Shown piece by piece: positions 1-9,569 of a stretch of 33,980 nt of DNA. The stretch is from Prevotellaceae bacterium (GTDB lineage Bacteria > Bacteroidota > Bacteroidia > Bacteroidales > Bacteroidaceae), in NCBI GenBank assembly GCA_029219385.1, contig JAQXTH010000025.1, forward strand, positions 1 through 33,980, in the 5' to 3' direction. How positions within the stretch are numbered: the first letter of the stretch is position 1; the number at the start of each line of letters is the position of its first letter. Position numbers and translations under genes: made by a program. Below the pieces are notes generated by a model, which searched no databases, was not told the origin of the DNA, and was given only the letters and a program-made list of their open reading frames with translations.

Positions 1-1350
1 TTGATACTTGTGATTATAGTGGGGCAGGCAGTTTTTGGTTCCATGGGTTTTCTATTGTCGGGCCAACCGTTGCGCATAGCCATACAATGTGGTTTCTCCA
101 TGGCTCAGATAGGTGAGTTTGCCTTTATCATCGCCTCGTTGGGTGTGAGTCTGGGCGTTACCGAGCCATTTCTCTATCCGGTGGTGGTGGCCGTCTCTGT
201 GATAACCACATTTCTCACCCCCTATATGATACGCTTAGCCCCGAGTGCTGCCAACCTTGTGGAACGCAAAGTGCCCAAGCGAGTGAAACACCTGCTCAAC
301 TCGGAGAGTGCAACGACCTCTGTCAACAGCGAGACTAAATGGCACCGGCTCATCATGGCGTTGGTGAAACAGACGCTCAGCTACTCGGTGTTGTGCATAG
401 CAATATTGACACTAAGCCTTTCTTCGCTGCTGCCTGTGTGTCGCAAGATATTGGGCCACTGGCCGGGCAATGCCGTTTGTGGCATGGTGACATTTTTGGT
501 CATGTCGCTATTTGTGAGGGCAATAGTGATGCGCAAAAACCACAGCGAAGACTTTCGCGCCCTTTGGCGTGAGAAATTCTACAATCGTTTTCCTTTGATT
601 TTCACTATATTGGTGAGATTTGTGATAGCCTCTTCGTTTGTGTTCTACCTGATCAACTATCTCTCTCCCTACTCTTCGCTTCTGCATTGGGTGGTTGCCT
701 TTGTGCTTGTGGGGTGCACCATGTTTTCGCGCCGTGTCAAAATAAGCAGCAAAAATCTTGAGAACTTGTTTTTGCGCAACCTGCAGAGCCGCGAAATCCA
801 CGACCGCCGTTCGGGACACGCCGCTCCCTCCTATGCCGGTCAGTTGCGCTCACACGATGTGCATCTCACCATTGTCGAAATACCCATGAACAGCACCCTT
901 GCGGGACAAAGTCTGCGTCGGCTCAATCTGGCACGCGACATGGGTGTGATGGTTGCCGCCATAGTGAGAAGCGGGCGGCGCATACACATTCCGGGTGGCG
1001 ACACCATTCTCTTCCCCGGCGACCGAATACAGATAATCGGTTCGGACACCGGCATTAAGGCTTTTTGCGAGAAAATCAACAGCGAGGTGTTTGCCGACAA
1101 CACCATGATTGAAGAAAACGACATGATCCTTAAAAGCATCATCATAAAGGAACACTCGCCTCTGCGCGACAAAACCGTGGCACAAAGCCGCCTGCGCGAA
1201 GACTATGGTTGTATGCTCGTGGGCTTTGAAGACGAAAACGGACAAATCGGACTGCCCCGGGCCGAACACACCATACGCCTTGACGACCTGCTATGGATCG
1301 TGGGCGAAAAGGCGGCAATAAAAAAACTGTCAAACGACAATATCGACTAA
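1..1350 (+). CDS. Cation/proton antiporter (CPA2 family), C-terminal part
   Basis: This is the 3' part of a monovalent cation/proton antiporter of the inner membrane. The reading frame is open at the window edge and begins inside a membrane segment, so the TTG at base 1 is very probably an internal leucine codon. Residues 1-80 contain antiporter helices with the typical stretch GFSMAQIGEFAFIIA, and more hydrophobic segments follow to about residue 240. Two regulatory TrkA_C (RCK_C) domains close the protein, at about residues 285-355 (around GQSLRRLNLARDMGVMVAAI) and 377-447 (around LRDKTVAQSRLREDYG). Such domains bind ligands and gate K+ or Na+ transporters. No RCK_N (nucleotide-binding) domain is visible in this part. 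The cation cannot be told from sequence. The gene ends 25 bases before the next plus-strand gene. Confidence 0.8.
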   Translation: MILVIIVGQAVFGSMGFLLSGQPLRIAIQCGFSMAQIGEFAFIIASLGVSLGVTEPFLYPVVVAVSVITTFLTPYMIRLAPSAANLVERKVPKRVKHLLNSESATTSVNSETKWHRLIMALVKQTLSYSVLCIAILTLSLSSLLPVCRKILGHWPGNAVCGMVTFLVMSLFVRAIVMRKNHSEDFRALWREKFYNRFPLIFTILVRFVIASSFVFYLINYLSPYSSLLHWVVAFVLVGCTMFSRRVKISSKNLENLFLRNLQSREIHDRRSGHAAPSYAGQLRSHDVHLTIVEIPMNSTLAGQSLRRLNLARDMGVMVAAIVRSGRRIHIPGGDTILFPGDRIQIIGSDTGIKAFCEKINSEVFADNTMIEENDMILKSIIIKEHSPLRDKTVAQSRLREDYGCMLVGFEDENGQIGLPRAEHTIRLDDLLWIVGEKAAIKKLSNDNID

Positions 1351-1375
1351 CCTTCAGCAATATTCCTTATAGATA

Positions 1376-3739
1376 ATGAAAACCATTTTCTGCCTGTTTA
1401 ACAATAACGAGTCGGATTGCCGACAAACAATAGAAAATCTGTCGCAACAAAGCGTGGAGATTGATCTTATAGTGGTGTTTCAACACTCAACACAAACTCT
1501 CGAAGATTTGCGCCCCGCCTTCAAAAATGTAAGTGTCATATCTACGCCCTCAACCTGTTTCGACCACTCCATTCTGGCCTACATCAACTCACTCGAGCCA
1601 CAACACACGATACTCTATACCAAGACTTCACCCCTTTCTCCGGGCTACAGGGCTTTGGAGCGCATGATTGCCCTGTGTGACAGCAGCGGCACCATGGCCT
1701 ATGCCGACCACTATGACAAGAAAGGCGACACGCTCGTTCCCCACCCCGTCACAGACTATCAGGAGGGCAGCGTGAGAAACGACTTTGATTTTGGCAGTCT
1801 GCAAGTCTACAACGGAGCGTTCTACACAGATTGCGCCTACAAATATGCCGCCCTCTATGCCGACCAACTGAGACGCAACCATATCCATATTCCCGAATTT
1901 CTCTATACCGAAGAGGAGAGCGACACGCGCAAGAGTGGCGAAAAACAATTCGACTATGTAAATCCCGCCCAAGCAAATGTGCAGAAAGAAATGGAACAGG
2001 CTTTCACCTCCTTTCTGAAAAGTCGCAACCTGCTCATCACCCCCCAAATGATACGCAATGCAAACCTCGACGTTGATTTCGCGATAGAGGCCAGCGTGAT
2101 AATTCCCGTGAGAAACCGCGAAAAGACCATTGGCGACGCCATTTGTTCGGCTCTCGAGCAGGAAACTTCGTTTGACTATAACATTATCGTGGTCGACAAC
2201 CACTCCACCGACAACACGGGTCGGGAAATCGACCTCACAGCCTCTGCCGACAAAAGAGTCGTTCATCTCGTGCCGGAGCGAAACGACCTCGGCATCGGCG
2301 GTTGCTGGGACATGGCCATTCGCTCGGAGCATTGCGGAAAGTTTGCCGTGCAACTCGACTCCGACGACCTTTACAGCAGCCCCCACACCCTGCAGCGCAT
2401 TGTCGACAAGTTTTACGAAACAAAAGCCGCAATGGTGATAGGCAGTTACAGCCTCGTGGACTTCGACCTCAACCCCCTGCCGCCCGGCCTCATAGACCAC
2501 AAGGAGTGGACCGACGACAACGGCATGAACAACGCCCTGCGTATCAACGGACTGGGGGCACCGCGTGCCTTCTTTGTGCCGGTGGTGCGCAAAATTGGTT
2601 TCCCCAACACAAGCTATGGCGAAGACTATGCCGTGGGATTAGCCGTTTCGCGCCAATATCGCATTGGGCGCATATACGACAGCCTCTATCTGTGCAGGAG
2701 GTGGAGCGGAAACTCCGACGCGGCTCTCTCTATCGAAAAGACCAACCGCAACAACATCTATAAAGACCGGATACGCACTTTCGAGATTGCCGCCAGAAAG
2801 AAACTTCTTGCCAAGAAATTATCTCCCAACGACTTTGATTTTTTCCTCCATGCCCAAATGGAGGCATGGCCCGAAGTAGAAGAACGTATTTGCGCTCTTG
2901 ACACAAAAGTTGAGCACAAATCATTTCATATCGGCGATGGGGTTGTTTTTGAATCACAATTCAATCCCGAGCGCATTCGTTCGACCGGAGCAAAGGTCGA
3001 CCCCGAAAGCATCGCCCGACGCAAATGTTTCCTTTGCCACGACAACCAACCACAAGAACAGATTCACCTCGATTTTGAGGGCAAATACCAATTGTGCGTC
3101 AATCCCTACCCCATACTCCACAAACACTTCACACTGCCACTCACTGCCCACGAGCCCCAGGTGCTCAAAAGCCACTGCGATGACATCGAAAAGATTGTTG
3201 GTTGTTTGCCCCACGACATGATTCTTTTCTACAACGGTGCACAATGTGGTGCCTCGGCTCCCGACCATTTTCATTTCCAACTCGGCCAACAAGGAGAAAT
3301 CCCCTTGGAGCGCGACTGCACAAACTATCAGCAAAAGGGCAGCGTTTCACTCGGCAACGACATCTTCATGGTGACTTCATTTGCCTATCCTTTCTTCGTG
3401 GGGCCCTGCAAGAGCAAGTGCATCGAGTTGATAACAGACTCATTGCCCATTGTAGAAGAAGAACCGGAACCACGCTTCAACCTGATTGCATCGAGAGACA
3501 AGGTAATCATCATTCCGCGTCGCAAACTTCGCCCCGACTGCTACTATGCCGAGGGAGAGGCAAAGATGTGTATCAGCCCGGGAGCGGTTGACATGGGCGG
3601 CCTCATTGTTGCCCCACGCAAAGAAGACTTTGAGCGACTCACCGCCGACATTATCACCTCTGTCCTGAAAGAGGTGGCCATGACAGAAGAAGAGTTGAAA
3701 CCCACAATTGAAAAATTAAAAAACAGCAAGATATGGTGA
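1376..3739 (+). CDS. Glycosyltransferase family 2 fused to a DUF4922 (GalT/HIT-like) domain
   Basis: A 787-residue soluble fusion protein. Residues 1 to about 230 resemble a degenerate GT-A fold. Residues about 238-420 are a clear GT2 domain: [16 protein letters not shown] at its start, [11 protein letters not shown] in the nucleotide-sugar binding region, and the DXD-like metal site D328-S-D330-D331. The C-terminal part, from about residue 540, matches the DUF4922 type, related to galactose-1-phosphate uridylyltransferase and Ap4A phosphorylase. It has a CFLC cysteine pair near residue 551 and a HIT-type triad H631-F-H633-F-Q635. The likely chemistry is sugar transfer plus nucleotidyl transfer or nucleotide-sugar phosphorolysis, but the substrate is unknown. 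The stop overlaps the next gene by 7 bases, so it is probably translated together with the SpoIID-like gene. Domain calls are firm; the combined function is inference. Confidence 0.8.
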   Translation: MKTIFCLFNNNESDCRQTIENLSQQSVEIDLIVVFQHSTQTLEDLRPAFKNVSVISTPSTCFDHSILAYINSLEPQHTILYTKTSPLSPGYRALERMIALCDSSGTMAYADHYDKKGDTLVPHPVTDYQEGSVRNDFDFGSLQVYNGAFYTDCAYKYAALYADQLRRNHIHIPEFLYTEEESDTRKSGEKQFDYVNPAQANVQKEMEQAFTSFLKSRNLLITPQMIRNANLDVDFAIEASVIIPVRNREKTIGDAICSALEQETSFDYNIIVVDNHSTDNTGREIDLTASADKRVVHLVPERNDLGIGGCWDMAIRSEHCGKFAVQLDSDDLYSSPHTLQRIVDKFYETKAAMVIGSYSLVDFDLNPLPPGLIDHKEWTDDNGMNNALRINGLGAPRAFFVPVVRKIGFPNTSYGEDYAVGLAVSRQYRIGRIYDSLYLCRRWSGNSDAALSIEKTNRNNIYKDRIRTFEIAARKKLLAKKLSPNDFDFFLHAQMEAWPEVEERICALDTKVEHKSFHIGDGVVFESQFNPERIRSTGAKVDPESIARRKCFLCHDNQPQEQIHLDFEGKYQLCVNPYPILHKHFTLPLTAHEPQVLKSHCDDIEKIVGCLPHDMILFYNGAQCGASAPDHFHFQLGQQGEIPLERDCTNYQQKGSVSLGNDIFMVTSFAYPFFVGPCKSKCIELITDSLPIVEEEPEPRFNLIASRDKVIIIPRRKLRPDCYYAEGEAKMCISPGAVDMGGLIVAPRKEDFERLTADIITSVLKEVAMTEEELKPTIEKLKNSKIW

Positions 3740-4962
3740 GCGTGGGCATAGTGACGGCAAAGGCCATACGCGTCAGTTTCCACGGCAAATGGACGAACGG
3801 TGACGGCACACCACTCCGTGTCGACAGTCTTGTTGTCACAACACCTGCTGAATTTCTGCCTGCCGACAAAGAGGCAACTTTCACCCTCCACAATGTCACG
3901 ATAGGCATTGACTATCATTGGCAACGCAACGAAGACCAGACCTTCGGTGGCAGCCTCAAGATAATAAAAGAGGGCGATAGTCTCACCGCGGTCAACACAT
4001 TGGCGATAGAAGACTATCTCGTGTCGGTCATAAGCAGCGAGATGAAGCCCACTGCCCACATGGAGTTTCTGAAAGCGGCCGCCGTGATAAGTCGGTCGTG
4101 GGTGTTGAAACAAAAGGAACACCACGCCTCGCCACTCCGCAACGACCCTTCAACCAATTCGCCCGAAACAGACACCATTATAACCTGGCAGGATCATCGC
4201 GACCACACTCTCTATGACGTTTGCGCCGACGACCATTGCCAACGCTATCAGGGGCTCACACGCATTATCCACCCCAATGCCCGAAATGCCGTGGAGGAGA
4301 CCGCTCACCAGGTGCTCACCTACGGGGGCGAGGTGTGTGACTGTCGTTTCTCCAAATGTTGTGGTGGCACAACCGAGGCCTATTCTACCTGTTGGGAAGA
4401 CCGCGATGTGGCATATCTGCGCCCGGTGGCCGACACCGACCCTGACAACGGCCATGTGTTTTGCAACACGTCAGACAAGAGCATATTGTCGCAGGTGCTA
4501 AACGATTATGACCTCACCACCACCGATTTCTATCGTTGGAAAAAGGTCTACACACAAACTCGCCTGCAACAACTGCTTCGCCTCAAAACGGGGCGCGATT
4601 TTGGCGATATTAAAGCCCTGCGCCCCCTCACCATCGGTCCCGGCGGACGCATCTGCCGGCTGCTGATAGAAGGCACACACACGCACCTCGTCATAGGCAA
4701 GGAACTGACCATACGCGCTGCCCTGAGCGAGAGCCATCTCTATAGTTCTGCCTTTACCATAGAAGCCTCGCCCACATCGCCCGGTGGCATACCACAGACA
4801 TTCACCCTCAACGGGCGTGGCTGGGGTCACGGTGTAGGTCTCTGCCAAATTGGTGCAGCGGTCATGGCAAACAAGGGTTACACCTATACGGAAATCCTAC
4901 AACACTATTATCCCCATACCTCTCTAAGTATTTACAAATCATCAGGCTCAGACAAAACATGA
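3733..4962 (+). CDS. SpoIID/LytB domain protein (probable peptidoglycan lytic enzyme)
   Basis: A 409-residue SpoIID/LytB family protein. SpoIID of Bacillus is a lytic transglycosylase acting on glycan strands lacking stem peptides. The family core is visible as [10 protein letters not shown] (residues 95-104), whose E103 aligns with the catalytic glutamate of SpoIID, followed by [11 protein letters not shown]. The C-terminal signature [17 protein letters not shown] lies near residues 360-380. A CxCxFSKCCGG stretch in the middle is also typical of SpoIID-type proteins. No clear signal peptide is seen from the ATG used here, which is odd for a cell-wall enzyme and leaves its location open. The start overlaps the upstream gene by 7 bases, and the stop overlaps the AmpG-like gene by 4 bases (ATGA), so these three genes are very likely translated together. 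Confidence 0.85.
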   Translation: MVSVGIVTAKAIRVSFHGKWTNGDGTPLRVDSLVVTTPAEFLPADKEATFTLHNVTIGIDYHWQRNEDQTFGGSLKIIKEGDSLTAVNTLAIEDYLVSVISSEMKPTAHMEFLKAAAVISRSWVLKQKEHHASPLRNDPSTNSPETDTIITWQDHRDHTLYDVCADDHCQRYQGLTRIIHPNARNAVEETAHQVLTYGGEVCDCRFSKCCGGTTEAYSTCWEDRDVAYLRPVADTDPDNGHVFCNTSDKSILSQVLNDYDLTTTDFYRWKKVYTQTRLQQLLRLKTGRDFGDIKALRPLTIGPGGRICRLLIEGTHTHLVIGKELTIRAALSESHLYSSAFTIEASPTSPGGIPQTFTLNGRGWGHGVGLCQIGAAVMANKGYTYTEILQHYYPHTSLSIYKSSGSDKT

Positions 4963-6239
4963 AACACACAAAAATTTCTCCCTGGGCATGGGTGCCCTCC
5001 CTCTATTTTGCCGAAGGTATACCTTATCTTATGGTAATGACCATCTCGGTATTGATGTATAAACGCTTGGGACTTGAAAACGACGACATTGCGCTCTATA
5101 CAAGTTGGCTCTATCTGCCTTGGGTAATCAAACCGTTGTGGAGCCCCATAGTGGACGTTTTAAAGAACAAACGCTGGTGGATTGTAATTATGGAATTTGT
5201 GGTGGGCGTAACTCTGGCCGGTGTTGCCCTGACCATTCAAACAGACCACTTTGTGCAATACACTCTGGCCTTTTTCTGGCTCATGGCATTTAGCAGCGCG
5301 ACCCACGACATTGCTGCCGATGGTTTCTATATGATAGGTCTCGACTCCAACGAGCAGTCTCTCTTTGTAGGCATACGCTCTACCTTCTACCGCGTCTCAA
5401 TGATTGTCGGGCAGGGGCTCACCCTGATAATGGCCGGACATCTTGAAAAAAGCACCAACGACATCGGCAAGGCGTGGACCATTACAATGGCTGCCGTGGC
5501 AATAGTGTTTGTGGCAATATTCATATACCACTCTTTCTTTCTGCCAAAAGTGAAAAGCGACACCGCCACGCAAGGCCGTGGCGACATAGTAGAGAAATTT
5601 TTCAACACATTTATTGAATTTTTCATGCGCAAAGGGGTGATAACGGCCATGGTCTTTATGTTGCTCTATCGCTTCCCCGAAGCATTGTTAGTAAAGATTG
5701 CACCTCTCTTTCTTGTTGACTCAGCCGAGGCAGGCGGTTTGGCCATGAGCACCGAGAATGTTGGCATCGCCCAAGGCACCGTTGGCGTGATAGGGCTCAC
5801 TCTGGGTGGCATTTTGGGCGGCATTTGTGCTGCGAGCGGAGGTTTCAAGAAATGGTTGTGGCCAATGGTGTGGGCCATCACCCTGCCCGACCTCGTTTAT
5901 GTGGGGTTGAGCGTGTTCCTGCCCCACAACATCTGGCTGATTTCTGCTGCGATAGCCATAGAGCAATTTGGCTATGGCTTCGGCTTTACGGCCTATATGC
6001 TCTTTATGCTCTATTTCTGTCAAGGCGAGAACCAAACTTCCCACTATGCCATCTGCACCGGCTTTATGGCACTGAGCATGATGCTGCCCGGAATGTTTGC
6101 CGGTATGCTTCAACAATACCTGGGATATACCACATTCTTCATTCTTGTGGTGATTTGCACATCGCTCACCTTTATCGTGGCAGCAATGATCAACATAGAC
6201 CCCTCTTTCGGAAAGAAAACAACACAATCTAAAGAATAA
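4959..6239 (+). CDS. AmpG-like MFS permease
   Basis: A 426-residue inner-membrane transporter of the major facilitator superfamily, with about a dozen hydrophobic segments. The stretch AFSSATHDIAADGFYMIGL (about residues 110-130) and the following RSTFYRVSMIVGQG are typical of the AmpG/acetyl-CoA transporter subgroup. AmpG of Enterobacteria brings GlcNAc-anhydroMurNAc muropeptides into the cytoplasm for peptidoglycan recycling. The ATG overlaps the stop of the SpoIID-like gene in an ATGA arrangement. Pairing a lytic transglycosylase-like enzyme with an AmpG-like permease fits a muropeptide release and uptake route. The substrate has not been shown here, and AmpG-like carriers can have other substrates. 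Confidence 0.75.
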   Translation: MKHTKISPWAWVPSLYFAEGIPYLMVMTISVLMYKRLGLENDDIALYTSWLYLPWVIKPLWSPIVDVLKNKRWWIVIMEFVVGVTLAGVALTIQTDHFVQYTLAFFWLMAFSSATHDIAADGFYMIGLDSNEQSLFVGIRSTFYRVSMIVGQGLTLIMAGHLEKSTNDIGKAWTITMAAVAIVFVAIFIYHSFFLPKVKSDTATQGRGDIVEKFFNTFIEFFMRKGVITAMVFMLLYRFPEALLVKIAPLFLVDSAEAGGLAMSTENVGIAQGTVGVIGLTLGGILGGICAASGGFKKWLWPMVWAITLPDLVYVGLSVFLPHNIWLISAAIAIEQFGYGFGFTAYMLFMLYFCQGENQTSHYAICTGFMALSMMLPGMFAGMLQQYLGYTTFFILVVICTSLTFIVAAMINIDPSFGKKTTQSKE

Positions 6240-6257
6240 TAATCATAACAACACACT

Positions 6258-7550
6258 ATGAAACATCTGCTTTACATACCGCTTATATCGCTTTGTTGCA
6301 TACTGACCTCGTGTAGCGACGAGGAGTCTTTCTCCATTCCCACCTACGATACCTACCGCCGCTCGGTGGTCGTCTATTTGGCTGCTCAAAACTCTTTAGG
6401 AGATATCGGGGCCTCGCGATTAGACTCGGCTGAGATTGTGAGAGGCGCAAGCAAACTCACCGACCCCCACGACAATGTTTTTCTTTTTATCGACGACATG
6501 AAAAAGCCTCGGCTTTACCGCATTTGCAGATATCGCAACAACACGTTCTACCCCAAAGTGCTCGCATGGTCAACCGACTTGTGTTCGAGCGACCCCGCCA
6601 CTCTGCGAGACCTGCTGAAATATGTCTCGACCAAATACCCGTCTGAGAGTTACGGTCTTGTGATGTGGAGCCACGCCGATGGCTGGCTTATGGCAGACAA
6701 CACTCAAAACACACTCGGCAACATCAACAAGTCATTTGGCATGGACGTGGGGCCCGACGGTAACCCACAGACCGACACCGACGCGTCGGGCAATATCGGT
6801 GCATCGATGAACATCTCCGACATGGCCGATGCCATTGCCCTCAGCGGTGTTCACCTCGACTATATCTTTTTTGATGCCTGCCTCATGCAATGCGTGGAGG
6901 CTGCATACGAATTGAGAAACGTGACCAATTATATCGTGGCCAGCGCAACATCAACATCTGCATACGGAGGGTATTATGAAAATCTTATTCCCAACGCCTT
7001 GTTTGCCTATCCCGCTACCGACGAAAACATTGCTCTCATCTCACAACAATATTATTATGACGCTGTTGAAAATCCCGATCTGAAGAGTAAATACAACAAC
7101 ACGGGCAATGCCATATCTACAATCAAGACACAATATCTCGAACAACTCGCGCAAGCCACAGCCCAATACATCTCTCCCCTATTTGCCGAAAAGATGACAC
7201 CGTCTCTCGACGACATTCAAATGTATATGAACTCACGTATCTTCAACGCGCCAAATTATTATGACATGGGAAGCGCGGCACACAAACTATTGCCCGAAGA
7301 AGACTACCAAAACTGGCTCTCCATTGCCGGGAAGTGTGTGATAGACCACCATGTCTCCAATTCATATATAATAGGAATTATCAACGGAATGCCGGTGGAG
7401 AATACTCTCTTCGACCCCGACCACGTGTTGGGAGTCTCAATGTTTCTCCCTCAAAAGAAATACAATGCCTATCCTTATGACCCATTTAACACGCAATTCA
7501 AAAAGACTTCCTGGTATCGCGATGCAGGCTGGGAAGTGACCGGTTGGTAA
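6258..7550 (+). CDS. Clostripain-family (C11) cysteine peptidase, lipoprotein
   Basis: A 430-residue exported lipoprotein of the clostripain-related peptidase family (C11). The N-terminus has a lipoprotein signal with a lipobox ending LTSC at residue 21, followed by acidic residues. The catalytic pair is visible: His139 in LVMWSHADGW and Cys208 in YIFFDACLMQCVEAAYEL. C11 enzymes cut after basic residues (Arg or Lys) and several are self-activated. The gene starts 18 bases after the AmpG-like stop and is probably the last gene of that group. Its role beside cell-wall genes is unknown. About 140 bases follow before the cyd group; they contain a short GCTTG-type hairpin but no clear terminator. 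Confidence 0.85.
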   Translation: MKHLLYIPLISLCCILTSCSDEESFSIPTYDTYRRSVVVYLAAQNSLGDIGASRLDSAEIVRGASKLTDPHDNVFLFIDDMKKPRLYRICRYRNNTFYPKVLAWSTDLCSSDPATLRDLLKYVSTKYPSESYGLVMWSHADGWLMADNTQNTLGNINKSFGMDVGPDGNPQTDTDASGNIGASMNISDMADAIALSGVHLDYIFFDACLMQCVEAAYELRNVTNYIVASATSTSAYGGYYENLIPNALFAYPATDENIALISQQYYYDAVENPDLKSKYNNTGNAISTIKTQYLEQLAQATAQYISPLFAEKMTPSLDDIQMYMNSRIFNAPNYYDMGSAAHKLLPEEDYQNWLSIAGKCVIDHHVSNSYIIGIINGMPVENTLFDPDHVLGVSMFLPQKKYNAYPYDPFNTQFKKTSWYRDAGWEVTGW

Positions 7551-7645
7551 ATCCGTAGGGGGACAAGCTTTGCTTGCTTGGACTCTGCAATGGTGGAAAA
7601 ACGCAATTTTAAAACATTTTTTAATGGTTGTTGAACAAAATTGTC

Positions 7646-7653
7646 TATATTTG
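7646..7653 (+). promoter_or_regulatory. Probable -7 box of the DUF4492-cydAB promoter
   Basis: TATATTTG matches the Bacteroidota -7 consensus TAnnTTTG and lies 36 bases before the first ATG of the cyd group. The expected -33 TTTG is poor: TTG occurs at 7628-7630 and 7631-7633, with shorter spacing than usual. A start site near 7660 would give a leader of about 30 bases. No FNR- or Rex-like operator was recognised. Confidence 0.5.
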
Positions 7654-7689
7654 TAACGTCTCACAACAAAACAGCCTCACACACAAACA

Positions 7690-7908
7690 ATGCTCAAACA
7701 AATATGGCAGTTCTATTATGACGGTTTTCGCCAAATGACCATTGGCAAAACCCTATGGACAATCATCATTATCAAACTGATAATAATCTTCGGTATATTG
7801 CGCGTGTGCTTCTTCAAGCCTACACTCTCGGGCAGCGATGCGGAAAAGGCTTCGCAAGTGAGACGAAACCTCGTGGAGAGCCCCACAACAAACCACGTTG
7901 ACAATTAA
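7690..7908 (+). CDS. DUF4492 small membrane protein upstream of cydA
   Basis: A 72-residue protein with one hydrophobic helix (about residues 22-42) after an aromatic and basic N-terminus (MLKQIWQFYYDGFRQM). It matches the DUF4492 type, which in Bacteroidota and some Campylobacterota sits directly ahead of cytochrome bd genes. The ATG lies 36 bases after the -7 box and the stop is 53 bases before cydA, so it is the first gene of a DUF4492-cydA-cydB unit. The position and single helix suggest a small accessory subunit of the oxidase, comparable in role to CydX or CydS of other bacteria. That role is inference. The soluble tail after residue 45 is polar and of unknown function. Confidence 0.8.
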   Translation: MLKQIWQFYYDGFRQMTIGKTLWTIIIIKLIIIFGILRVCFFKPTLSGSDAEKASQVRRNLVESPTTNHVDN

Positions 7909-7961
7909 AACAACCACCAACATTCAAACAAAATAAAACATAAACACACATATTATTGCAA

Positions 7962-9527
7962 ATGGAAAATCTTCTTAACATTGTCGATTGGTCGAGAGCC
8001 CAGTTTGCGCTCACGGCCTGCTACCATTGGCTCTTTGTTCCTCTCACACTGGGACTGGGACTGATTGTGGCAGTGATTGAAACTATTTATCTACGCACAC
8101 GCTCAGACCATTGGTTGTCGGTGTGTAAGTTTTGGATGCGTCTGTTTGGCATAAACTTCGCCATTGGTGTTGCCACAGGCATTATCCTTGAGTTTGAGTT
8201 TGGCACCAACTGGTCGAACTACTCTTGGTTTGTGGGCGACATCTTTGGTGCTCCCTTGGCCATAGAGGGCATTTTTGCATTCTTCATGGAGTCAACATTC
8301 TTTGCCGTGATGTTTTTTGGTTGGAAGAAATTCTCACCCAAAGCCCACCTCGCTGCCACTTGGCTCACTGCCTTTGGCGCAACATTGTCGGCTTGGTGGA
8401 TTTTGGTGGCAAACTCGTGGATGCAACACCCCGTGGGCATGACATTCTCTCCGGAAGAGATGCGCAACGTGATGACAAGTTTCAGCGAAGTGGCCCTTTC
8501 GTCGGTGGCTGTCAACAAATTTCTCCACGCTGTTTCGAGCGGCTGGTGTCTGGGCGGCATCTTTGTAGTAGGCGTTGCAGGCTGGTATCTGCTCAAGAAA
8601 CGCCACACACAATTTGCCATTGACAGCATCAAAGTGGGTGGCGCGGTAGGTCTCGTAGGTATATTGGTTACAATGGCAACCGGCCACGGCTCGGCAGTAG
8701 AGGTGGCCAAAGTGCAGCCCATGAAACTTGCAGCCATGGAAGGCCTCTATGAGGGACAATGCGGCCAAAACCTTGTGGCTTTCGGCATATTAAATCCCAA
8801 CAAAAAATATAATGACAACCAAGAGGCCATGTTGTTTGACATCTCCATTCCCTATGGATTGTCAATACTCGGGCGCAACGATGTCAACGCCTTTATTCCG
8901 GGCATTAAAGACATTATTGACGGAAAAGACATGATAGACGGAAAGCCTGTCAACACCGTGGCATACGACCAACGCATAGAACGCGGAAAAGCCGCACGCC
9001 GAGCCCTCGCCGACTTTAACGATGCCTTCAGCCGTGGCGACACTGTTGCAATGAATGCTGCACGAACCGCATTGGCGGCCGATTATGCCTATTTCGGTTA
9101 TGGCTGGCTCAACAGTCCCCAAGAAGCTGTTCCCAACGTGGCAATGGTTTTCTATCCCTTCCACATCATGGTGACACTGGGCGGTTGGATAATGCTGTTT
9201 CTAATGGTTTCGCTTTTCCTTGTATTCAAAAAACGTGAATGGCTGACTTTCTCTGTGAAGAACATCAAAATATTCCCTCTGTTGGCAATCATCACCGTGC
9301 CGCTCACATATATCTGCTCGCAATGTGGCTGGATTGTTGCCGAAGTGGGACGCCAACCCTGGGCCATACAAGACATCATGCCGCTCAAAGCCGCAGTCTC
9401 GTCGGTTTCGTCTGCCGGAGTGATGACAACATTCTTTATCTTCGCGATATTGTTCACGATTTTGCTTGTGGCCGAATTGCGCATTATATGCACACAGATA
9501 AAGAAAGGCCCCGAAAGTAATATCTGA
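7962..9527 (+). CDS. cydA: Cytochrome bd quinol oxidase subunit I
   Basis: The 521-residue subunit I of cytochrome bd oxidase, which oxidises quinol in the inner membrane and reduces oxygen to water at high affinity. Key residues line up with Escherichia coli CydA at a constant offset of three: H22 for heme ligand H19, and K255 and E260 (in MKLAAME) for Q-loop residues K252 and E257. The conserved GRQPW is at 463-467. The length is that of the long Q-loop type, with an extended loop at about residues 255-380. An upstream in-frame TTG at 7956 would add two residues, but the ATG at 7962 gives the usual short N-terminus and is preferred. cydB follows after 42 bases. Confidence 0.95.
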   Translation: MENLLNIVDWSRAQFALTACYHWLFVPLTLGLGLIVAVIETIYLRTRSDHWLSVCKFWMRLFGINFAIGVATGIILEFEFGTNWSNYSWFVGDIFGAPLAIEGIFAFFMESTFFAVMFFGWKKFSPKAHLAATWLTAFGATLSAWWILVANSWMQHPVGMTFSPEEMRNVMTSFSEVALSSVAVNKFLHAVSSGWCLGGIFVVGVAGWYLLKKRHTQFAIDSIKVGGAVGLVGILVTMATGHGSAVEVAKVQPMKLAAMEGLYEGQCGQNLVAFGILNPNKKYNDNQEAMLFDISIPYGLSILGRNDVNAFIPGIKDIIDGKDMIDGKPVNTVAYDQRIERGKAARRALADFNDAFSRGDTVAMNAARTALAADYAYFGYGWLNSPQEAVPNVAMVFYPFHIMVTLGGWIMLFLMVSLFLVFKKREWLTFSVKNIKIFPLLAIITVPLTYICSQCGWIVAEVGRQPWAIQDIMPLKAAVSSVSSAGVMTTFFIFAILFTILLVAELRIICTQIKKGPESNI

Positions 9528-9569
9528 GACATAACCTCATTCGTATAACCAAACAAACATATCTTTATC

